From NCBI GenBank assembly GCA_015061495.1, contig SUWL01000003.1, positions 1 to 64,000 of the forward strand: 64,000 bases of DNA, read 5' to 3'. The stretch comes from Lentisphaerota bacterium. GTDB lineage: Bacteria > Verrucomicrobiota > Lentisphaeria > Victivallales > Victivallaceae. The notes under the pieces were generated by a model, which did not search any database, had not been told where the DNA came from, and saw only the letters and a program-made list of their open reading frames with translations. Every line of letters starts with the position of its first letter. The first letter of the stretch is position 1. The position numbers were made by a program, and so were the translations under genes. Positions 57,801-64,000 of this stretch are shown here, piece after piece.

Positions 57801-58814
57801 CTTTACGCTCTGATGAGAGGTACTGAACTGCATTTCCCGGAATTATCCGACCCGGCAAAAATGATCCATCGTACCGGATCACACTGTGTCGAATCCGGCG
57901 TGCCCCGCAATGCTGAAATCGCACTGGTCGTCAGCGAAAATGCTTTGAAGCACATGCCTTTTGAAAGACGCCGTTTTCACACCCGGCGGGTTCAGGTTTA
58001 TGAACAGGGCACACCCCGCAAAACTCTGGAGGGGTTGACCCGGCTTGGAGGAACTTTGATCGCCGGATCGGTGCCGACGGTCAGCCGGATCGGTGCGCCG
58101 GTAGATTACATTCTTGCTGAAGATCTTAAGGATCACCCCGGAAATTACAAACTCTATATTTTTCTCAATGCATTTTGCAGCGATCCGGAATTTTTGCAGG
58201 CAGTTGCAAAGCTCCGGCAGAAAAAGTGTGTGCTGGCATGGTTCTACGCACCCGGATATATTTGCGGAAAAGATCACGGTACGGAATACATGAAAAAGTT
58301 GACCGGATTTGATTTCGGTAAAAGTGACAAGCCGATGATCATGAACTTTGACCTGCCGACCAATGAAACTGTCGGCTGCGGCAATGAGCCGGTTGCTCCG
58401 GTGTTTTACGTCAAACCTTCTCCGGGGGTAAAACTGCTTGCGCCTTACAAAAACTCCGGTTTGACCGGGTTCGCCGAAAGAAACAACGGCAAAGCAACAG
58501 ATATTTATATCGGCAGCTGGCATTTGCCGGTTTCTCTGGGAAAATATTTGATCAGCAAGGCCGGTGTCCACTCCTATACCGATACTGCCGATCCCGTCGA
58601 AGCTAATGGCAGGTTATTTACTCTGCACGCCCGTTTCGCCGGTAAAAAAGTTATCTCCATCCCGGAAAAAACTGACGTGCTGGATGTTTTCAATAAAAAA
58701 ATCATTGCCCGGGATGCGGACAGTTTTACATTTGAGGCCCCGTTGCATTCGACCTGGCTCTTTTATTTCGGAGATGATGCCGAAACACTTTTACAGAAAC
58801 TCACCAGTCTGTGA
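54831..58814 (+). CDS. Large secreted glycan-active protein: two tandem ~165-aa N-terminal repeats, GH2-like sugar-binding region, TIM-barrel (GH42-like) region
   Basis: 1327 aa; signal peptide; duplicated (Q/K)(N)NDFQPW(R/T)ACWR(V/L)(K/N)C(T/S)R(N/D)NG...IGKDSSI; AEVFINGKSAASCDTWRKAKVVDVSDLL. Confidence 0.75.
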   Translation: MKPSIYFILLLSMTVAFAGDLKWDQNNDFQPWRACWRVKCTRNNGVLELTDIGKDSSIVANGVNVDPAKFNRLSIRYRATGIASKTTGQLYFAGGNRPRFSDGKKWNLPSLNNDGSWHTLILDVDQCMKDPEEWSKFGIVTQLRLDLTDQPGGKIEVKSIVFSAKPEVTAGIWNKDNDFQPWTACWRLNCSRDNGLLKLSNIGKDSSIIARNLKLHNNGFNRIDIRYRAIGTPKSTRGQIYFTGQGNNRFSDKNSINLPSLVSDGQWHTMSVDIAEKAVDFASWQSTSVIKDLRLDMMDQAGGVIEIEYIRLYKLTVADPEEAAWQKITPQFLPPAQPEPPYFAGKMIRFPGKFDPNSPQHFFFRKKFTLSEKPVKACLQFLADDAAEVFINGKSAASCDTWRKAKVVDVSDLLVSGTNLLAVNHWNHHGSTGLLIELYCEFKDGSFIRINSDRSFVSAASVLAGWNALADYDDSAWQISMEQPVPPGGPWISRVAYIDFRLPPQKLNSFSSDQQQLNAGAVFQGKVVFDGKKPEQLPSFDLVFSDINGQRIIAETIEKYTFKAINENQWELIFSSPLPRYIQSQKLHLALHFISGLSLDKVPEMTVDFINNAPLLAAPHSKVVATPAGPQLEINGKTNFTFASFAQIKHPKIPAGQDFTHAPIRVISAGAWVSRDKIDFHRLDKAAEAELRRYPDALLLVQISCYPPRDWGEANRDELAMESNGKLFHETANWMGQNRVALSFASQKGRNELAEMVTKMVNYAEKSHWRHRIVGYRIAGGHTAEWIAWGHDRKLFFDYSPVNREAFKKYLQKNYPDVKNMEIPTPAERLARKNDDALLDPALHVRAIAYNYFESECVTDMIIALCRAAKKACGNRVVVGTYYGYHMNVTATDFQFTGHLALKRLIDSKAVDFIMSPPSYAFRQVGDTMGDMKPFQTIANNNIMPIVEDDTRTHNTADYCRYYQALNPAQSVALLQRNMAMALCRNQMVLLYALMRGTELHFPELSDPAKMIHRTGSHCVESGVPRNAEIALVVSENALKHMPFERRRFHTRRVQVYEQGTPRKTLEGLTRLGGTLIAGSVPTVSRIGAPVDYILAEDLKDHPGNYKLYIFLNAFCSDPEFLQAVAKLRQKKCVLAWFYAPGYICGKDHGTEYMKKLTGFDFGKSDKPMIMNFDLPTNETVGCGNEPVAPVFYVKPSPGVKLLAPYKNSGLTGFAERNNGKATDIYIGSWHLPVSLGKYLISKAGVHSYTDTADPVEANGRLFTLHARFAGKKVISIPEKTDVLDVFNKKIIARDADSFTFEAPLHSTWLFYFGDDAETLLQKLTSL

Positions 58815-58826
58815 AACAGCTTATTT

Positions 58827-60884
58827 ATGACGGGCATTATGGTATTTAAGGATTATGATATTGTGAAAAGATCGTTGATTTTCTGGATGTGGAACGACGT
58901 CCTTGAAGCGGACAAAATCTGTCAGCAGCTCCGCGACTTCAAAGGGCAGGGGATCGAGGGCGTTTTTATCCACCCCATGCCTTGCGAGTTCCGTCCGTCC
59001 GACTTCCCCGGAGGAATGCCCGGTTATCTTTCCGATCATTACTTTGAAATGGTCAAAGTCGCCGTGGAATATGCTTCGAAAACGGATATGGCAGTTTGGC
59101 TCTATGATGAGGGCGGCTGGCCCAGCGGTATTCTCAATGGATACTTCAAACAGCACCGTCCGGATCTGATGCACCGGCAAATCCATGCCGATGGTTCTGT
59201 CAGTGTCCATTCTGATTATCCGGATCTGCTTGATCCGGAAGTTACCCGTATTTTTATTGAAAAGACTCATGAAAAGTACCGTCAATATGTGGGAGAATAT
59301 TTCGGCAGCACCATTCCCGGCATTTTTACTGATGAACCTTTCTTCGGCGAGATGACCGCTTCTTCGGCTCCGTTCTCTCCGGTTTTGGAAGAATTTTTCC
59401 GCAAAGATAAAGGCTATGAAGCAAGAGATGCCGCCTTGCGGATGCTTAATGAGAAAGATGAAAAAGCGACTTTGGATTATTTTGAAGTTTGGCAAAAACT
59501 CATCCGGACAAGTTTCCTGCTGCCAATTCGCGATTGGTGTCACCTGAACGGCTTGCTGTTTTCCGGGCACTTCAACGGTGATAACGCTGTCGGTGATATG
59601 GTCAAACTGTTATCCGGCAATCTGCCTGCTTTGCATGATTGTCTGGATATTCCCGGATGTGATGCGATCTGGCGGCAGATCCATCCTCTTGCTCCGGAAA
59701 CCGATTTTCCCCGGATGACCTCATCTTTTGCCGGAAATAAACCGGTAATCAGTGAATCTTTTGCTGTTTACGGCATGGATCTTTCGCCGGCTGAAATGAA
59801 ACAGATTGCCGCCATGCAATTTGTTGCCGGAGTCAATATCATCGCCCCGATGGCGGTTTATTACTCCAGCAGTGCCGGGAGGCAGATCACCACTCTTGCC
59901 AATCTTTACGGGAACGATCTGCGCTGGGAAAATTACCGGGCTTTTGCCGACTTCTCCCGCCGGATGTCCAAAGTTTTTGACCGTACTTCTCCAATCATCA
60001 AAGCATCAGTACCTTTTCCGGTGGATGCAATGCGTTTGCACAAAGTCAAGGGGGCAGAGATCGGGCAGCAGGCACTGGCTCTGGCGGCGCGACAGGTCAC
60101 TTATGATTATTCCGTTTCAGCAGGAGAAATCCCGGACAGTATTATTCCGGATCTGCAGCTTTTGACTCCCTGTCCGCAGCTGCGGACAAGGCATTTGCGT
60201 TCTCCTCGCGGAGAACGTCTGTTGTTGGTCAACAGCGGTTTGGAAGAACTTTACTGTCGTTTTGCCGCTCCATCCGGATACAACGCCTGGTACGATCCGG
60301 CGACCGGAAGGCACTTCGCCGCAGTTGCCGATCAGGATGGATTTCTGGAACTGAAACTGCCTTTTGCCGGAGTGATGGTTTTACTGACGATTCCCGGTAA
60401 AATGCGAAAGAAAACAGCGGGGGTTACCACTTTCCGGCGCTTGCCGCTGGAATTCTGTTTCCGCAAAGTTATCCGGCAAATTCAGGCTACGTCCAGTGGG
60501 TTTATGGATAAGTCCGGCAAGAAGGATGCCGGAGAATTTTTCAGCGGGACGTTGTATTATGAAGCCAAAGTGGAATTACTGCATGACTTCAACGGAGAAT
60601 TGGTCTTGCCGGAAGCCCGCAGAACGATGTGTTCTCTGGTTGTCAACGGCAGTAAGCTGCCGCTGAATTGGGCTCCATACCGCTGGCAGGTGAAATTACC
60701 TGCCGGTAAACATTCGATCGGATTGGAAGTGTCAACGACCCCGTCGGCAGCCTTCCAAGAGCCATCTTTCCGGAAATATCTGCAGGAAAATAATTTCATC
60801 AACTCTTATTTGCGGCATTGCGACAACTTTGAACCGCTTTTCCCGGATGAAATGCCGTATGACGGAGCATATCTGGAGTATTGA
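58827..60884 (+). CDS. Non-secreted glycoside-hydrolase-like TIM-barrel protein (family uncertain)
   Basis: 685 aa; QGIEGVFIHPMP, MAVWLYDEGGWPSGILNG, GIFTDEPFFGE, LLFSGHFNGDN; C-terminal jelly-roll-like segment. Confidence 0.75.
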   Translation: MTGIMVFKDYDIVKRSLIFWMWNDVLEADKICQQLRDFKGQGIEGVFIHPMPCEFRPSDFPGGMPGYLSDHYFEMVKVAVEYASKTDMAVWLYDEGGWPSGILNGYFKQHRPDLMHRQIHADGSVSVHSDYPDLLDPEVTRIFIEKTHEKYRQYVGEYFGSTIPGIFTDEPFFGEMTASSAPFSPVLEEFFRKDKGYEARDAALRMLNEKDEKATLDYFEVWQKLIRTSFLLPIRDWCHLNGLLFSGHFNGDNAVGDMVKLLSGNLPALHDCLDIPGCDAIWRQIHPLAPETDFPRMTSSFAGNKPVISESFAVYGMDLSPAEMKQIAAMQFVAGVNIIAPMAVYYSSSAGRQITTLANLYGNDLRWENYRAFADFSRRMSKVFDRTSPIIKASVPFPVDAMRLHKVKGAEIGQQALALAARQVTYDYSVSAGEIPDSIIPDLQLLTPCPQLRTRHLRSPRGERLLLVNSGLEELYCRFAAPSGYNAWYDPATGRHFAAVADQDGFLELKLPFAGVMVLLTIPGKMRKKTAGVTTFRRLPLEFCFRKVIRQIQATSSGFMDKSGKKDAGEFFSGTLYYEAKVELLHDFNGELVLPEARRTMCSLVVNGSKLPLNWAPYRWQVKLPAGKHSIGLEVSTTPSAAFQEPSFRKYLQENNFINSYLRHCDNFEPLFPDEMPYDGAYLEY

Positions 60885-60971
60885 AGTTTGCCGGGTTTTC
60901 GCAAGCAAAACCAGACGTGCGTTTGCTTTTGCAATCGTGCGTCCGGTTGTTTTTTTACAATAAATCCCGCT

Positions 60972-61006
60972 ATTGCGGCATCAGCGAGCCGCAATAATTT
61001 TTTAAT
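60972..61006 (+). terminator. Rho-independent terminator
   Basis: ATTGCGGC-atcagcga-GCCGCAAT-AATTTTTTAA after the stop at 60884. Confidence 0.7.
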
Positions 61007-61075
61007 ACGGAAAGCATAATTTTGCCCCGTCAGGTAATACAAACACCAACGGGGCAGGGAATGAACAACGGCAGA

Positions 61076-63358
61076 TTATTTTTTTGCCGCTTCAGCTGCC
61101 CAAACCCGCAGATCATTGCGTTTGATTTTGCCGCTGGTTGTTTTGGGTAGAGATTCGACGAATTCGATCCGGCGCGGATATTTGTAAGGTGCCGTGTGCG
61201 TCTTGACATATTCCTGGATCTCTTTTTTCATCTCTTCCGTACCGACCGTTCCACGGGTCAATACGATGTATGCCTCAACCACTTGTCCGCGGATCTCATC
61301 CGGTGCTCCGACTACGGCACATTCCAGCACGTAGGGCATTTCCATGATGACACTCTCGATCTCAAAGGGACCGATGCGGTAACCGGAGGATTTGATCACA
61401 TCGTCGGTTCTGCCGACATACCAGTAGTAGCCGTCCTCATCGCGCCATGCGGTATCTCCGGTGTGATACATGCCGTCATACCATGATTCCGCAGTTTTAT
61501 CTTCGGCGCGGTAGTAACCGCGGAAAAGACCGCAAATCTGATCAGGTTCTGTTTTGACAACGATTTCACCGACTTCACCGTCTTTGACCGGATTGCCGTC
61601 CGGATCGACCAATTCGATCGGAAATGCCGGAGTCGGTTTGCCCATGGAACCCGGTTTCGGGGTCATTCCGAAAAGGTTGCCGAGCATAATGGGGCTTTCC
61701 GATTGTCCGAATCCCTCCATAACTTTCAAGCCGGTAGCTTCATAGAATTTCTGAAACACTTCCGGATTCAATGCTTCGCCGGCGATACAGGCATGTTCTA
61801 TGCTGGACAGGTCATATTTGGAGAGATCTTCCCGGATAAAGAAGCGGTACATTGTCGGAGGCGCACAGAAAGTGGTGATATTGTGTTCCTTGAACAGCCC
61901 CATGATATCCGCCGCATCAAAGCGGTCAAAGTCATAGACAAATACCGCACTTTCATTGAGCCACTGACCGTAAATTTTACCCCAGCTTGCTTTTGCCCAG
62001 CCGGTATCACTGATGGTAAAGTGCAAGCCGTTGGGATTGGTGCATTGCCACCAGCGGGCAGTCATGATATGTCCCAGAGGATAGGAGAAGCTGTGTTCAA
62101 CGATTTTGGGATATCCGGTTGTTCCGCTGCTGAAAAACATCAGCATCGGATCGGTGGCAAGCAGATCCATCGGACGCGGGAAAGTGTCACCGTGTTTGTC
62201 ATATTCAGAGTCAAAATCATGCCATGAATCACGTTTGCCATTGACAATGATCTTAAGTTCCAGCTCCGGACACTGGGAAGATGCTTCATCTACGAATTTG
62301 GTAACATCGCCATCAGCAGTAGCAACGATCGCCTTAACTCCGGCAGATTGGAAACGGTAAACAAAATCTTTGACCAGCAGCTGATTGCTCGCCGGGATGG
62401 CGATCGCTCCGATACGGTGCAGCGCATTTATCACAAACCAGTACTGATAGTGGCGTTTCATCACCAGCATGACCCGGTCGCCTTTTTTGATACCGAGGCT
62501 TTTGAAATAATTTGCCGCGCGGCATGATTCCAGGGCTATATCAAAAAAGGTGAAATCTTTGCGGACATGGTCTTTGCCGACCCATGCCATTGCCAACTTG
62601 CCGGGGGATTTGATCGCCAGCGCATCGACCACATCGTAAGCAAAGTTGAAGTTTTCCGGATATTCAAAGCGGCAGGAAACCAATTGACCGTTTTCGTCAA
62701 CAGTTTCTTTCATGAACTTCTGACAGATGCGTTTTTCGTTGGGATTGGAAATGATCGTTGTGTTTTTTACCGGAACCGGGGCTTCGGCTTTTTTTGCTTC
62801 GCCCTGGATCGGGATCGCCAGAAATTCGCACTCATCACACTCAACGGCGACCATTCCGTGCGGGATGTTGCTGTCATAGTACAGACTGTCGCCCGGAGCA
62901 AGAATTTCAGTTTTGTCACCGAGGCGGACTTTCAGTTTACCTTTCAGCACATAGTCAAATTCCTGTCCCGGATGGGTCGACAGCGGGATCGGCAATCCGG
63001 GGCGCTGCGGTTTGGCGATCACCAGAAGTGGTTCCGTCATACGGGATTTGAAATCTGCCGCCAACTGATGATATTTGAATTCGTGGCTGCGCTCAATGGC
63101 AACACCATTGCCGGCACGGTTCAAGGTATAGTTTGAGAGTTTCGGACTTTGTCCGCGCACGATCGCATTCAAGTCCACACCGAAACGTTTTGCACAATCG
63201 TAAAGAAATGAAAAGTGGCTGTCGACTTCACCCCGTTCGTGAGCCAGATATTGAGCTTCGCTCATGCCGGTCAATTCAGCCATTTCCGATGCCGGGATTT
63301 CCAGAATCGTGCGTATTTCATGCAATCGTTTGCCGATAGATTTGGTCTGTTCGTCCAT
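61076..63358 (-). CDS. XRE-HTH + cupin + AMP-dependent acyl-CoA synthetase fusion
   Basis: Start MDEQTKSIGKRLHEIRTILEIPASEMAELTGMSEAQYLAHERGEV (HTH); STHPGQEFDYVLKGKLKVRLGDKTEILAPGDSLYYDSNIPHGM (cupin); FFSSGTTGYPK...GFGQSES...GMYHTGDTAWRDEDGYYWYVGRTDDVIKSSGYRIGPFEIE...KTTSGKIKR (ligase). Confidence 0.92.
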   Translation of the reverse strand: MDEQTKSIGKRLHEIRTILEIPASEMAELTGMSEAQYLAHERGEVDSHFSFLYDCAKRFGVDLNAIVRGQSPKLSNYTLNRAGNGVAIERSHEFKYHQLAADFKSRMTEPLLVIAKPQRPGLPIPLSTHPGQEFDYVLKGKLKVRLGDKTEILAPGDSLYYDSNIPHGMVAVECDECEFLAIPIQGEAKKAEAPVPVKNTTIISNPNEKRICQKFMKETVDENGQLVSCRFEYPENFNFAYDVVDALAIKSPGKLAMAWVGKDHVRKDFTFFDIALESCRAANYFKSLGIKKGDRVMLVMKRHYQYWFVINALHRIGAIAIPASNQLLVKDFVYRFQSAGVKAIVATADGDVTKFVDEASSQCPELELKIIVNGKRDSWHDFDSEYDKHGDTFPRPMDLLATDPMLMFFSSGTTGYPKIVEHSFSYPLGHIMTARWWQCTNPNGLHFTISDTGWAKASWGKIYGQWLNESAVFVYDFDRFDAADIMGLFKEHNITTFCAPPTMYRFFIREDLSKYDLSSIEHACIAGEALNPEVFQKFYEATGLKVMEGFGQSESPIMLGNLFGMTPKPGSMGKPTPAFPIELVDPDGNPVKDGEVGEIVVKTEPDQICGLFRGYYRAEDKTAESWYDGMYHTGDTAWRDEDGYYWYVGRTDDVIKSSGYRIGPFEIESVIMEMPYVLECAVVGAPDEIRGQVVEAYIVLTRGTVGTEEMKKEIQEYVKTHTAPYKYPRRIEFVESLPKTTSGKIKRNDLRVWAAEAAKK

Positions 63359-63437
63359 AGTACAGGTAAGTTCCTTAAAATTATAAAAATGCAATCTTTA
63401 TAATATAACCCGCTTTTGCTCTTAAAGCAAATGAAAC

Positions 63438-63893
63438 TTACTTTTCCGAACGGCGTTTCCGGAAAAAATTCCGGATAATTTCCAGACATTGCTCTGATAA
63501 AACTCCGGAAGTAACCTCACAATGCCACAACAATCCGGGAATCTGATTGAGATCAAAAGCTCCTCCCATTCCTCCGCAAGCCGGATCTCCGGCACCGAAA
63601 ACCACCCTTTTTACTCTGGCGTTGATCAACATTCCGGCGCACATCGGGCAGGGTTCTTTGGTGATAAAAAAGGTGTAATCACTCATCCGCCAGTCACCGG
63701 TGATTTTTTCCAGTTCATGCAGCAGCATAAATTCAGCATGAGCAGATACAGAATGGAGTTTTTCCACCTGATTGTGAGCCCGGGCGACAATGATGCCGTC
63801 TTTTACAGCGACAGCTCCGATGGGGACCTCTCCGGCTGCGGCGGCTTTTTCGGCTTCTGCAAGTGCTTCTGCCATGAATGATTCATCATTCAT
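63438..63893 (-). CDS. tadA: tRNA-specific adenosine-34 deaminase
   Basis: Start 63893; MAEALAEAEKAAAAGEVPIGAVAV, SAHAEFMLL, EPCPMCAGMLINARVKRVVFGAGDPACGGMGG. Confidence 0.92.
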   Translation of the reverse strand: MNDESFMAEALAEAEKAAAAGEVPIGAVAVKDGIIVARAHNQVEKLHSVSAHAEFMLLHELEKITGDWRMSDYTFFITKEPCPMCAGMLINARVKRVVFGAGDPACGGMGGAFDLNQIPGLLWHCEVTSGVLSEQCLEIIRNFFRKRRSEK

Positions 63894-64000
63894 TTTCAGT
63901 GATTTCCACTCTGGTGACGAACATTCTGCAGGTAAAGAAACGGATACGGATAAAATCATTTGCGTAGCGGTAGGTAAAGGTGAATACCGGAGTTTCGGTA
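63886..64000 (-). CDS. 3' end of an upstream gene running off the right edge (identity unclear)
   Basis: Open frame ...TETPVFTFTYRYANDFIRIRFFTCRMFVTRVEITENE* overlapping the tadA start by a few bases. Confidence 0.4.
   Translation of the reverse strand, partial: TETPVFTFTYRYANDFIRIRFFTCRMFVTRVEITENE

Noticed and set aside
58821-59570. 249-aa minus-strand ORF
   Set aside because: Antisense to the glycoside-hydrolase-like CDS 58827-60884.
61021-61060. TGCCCCGT...ACGGGGCA inverted repeat as terminator of the XRE-ligase gene
   Set aside because: The 18-nt loop and lack of a following T tract on the minus strand make it a weak call; not listed as a terminator.

Overview
The window reads as a chromosomal segment of a Lentisphaerota/PVC-type anaerobe. 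This is inferred from DUF1559-type pseudopilins ([32 protein letters not shown]), a DUF1549/1553-DUF1501-PPC cluster and many secreted glycan-active proteins; I could run no database search. Main content: (1) a giant minus-strand surface protein, open at the left edge, with a streptopain-like (C10) peptidase head followed by FN3, AIDA-like TVNSGG repeats and Ig-like repeats; (2) efp and a DMT transporter; (3) four DUF1559 pseudopilin genes, each directly upstream (about 4-30 bp) of and co-oriented with a very large glycan-active secreted protein, three of them next to an AraC regulator; (4) a putative operon of amidohydrolase, serpin, heme-less DUF1549/1553, DUF1501 and PPC proteins; (5) a secreted DA1-like (LIM/zinc-finger plus HELAH) metallopeptidase; (6) a LacI-regulated sugar operon (GH43-like, Gfo/Idh/MocA, two TIM-barrel isomerases, DMT, NagA-like, GNAT); (7) housekeeping genes (YfcE-like, HD, DtxR/FeoA, tadA); (8) an XRE-cupin-acyl-CoA-synthetase fusion. 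The strongest unexplained signal is that in three of the four pseudopilin genes the position just before FTLIELL is occupied by palindromic, repeated DNA (81 bp in-frame, 360 bp in-frame, and a 34-bp tandem duplication that breaks the frame). Two of these share a GTRAAGC-N6-GCTTYAC hairpin with compensatory changes. This resembles in-gene palindromic elements of the Rickettsia RPE type, aimed at the prepilin cleavage site. No rRNA, tRNA, CRISPR or transposase gene was recognised by eye.
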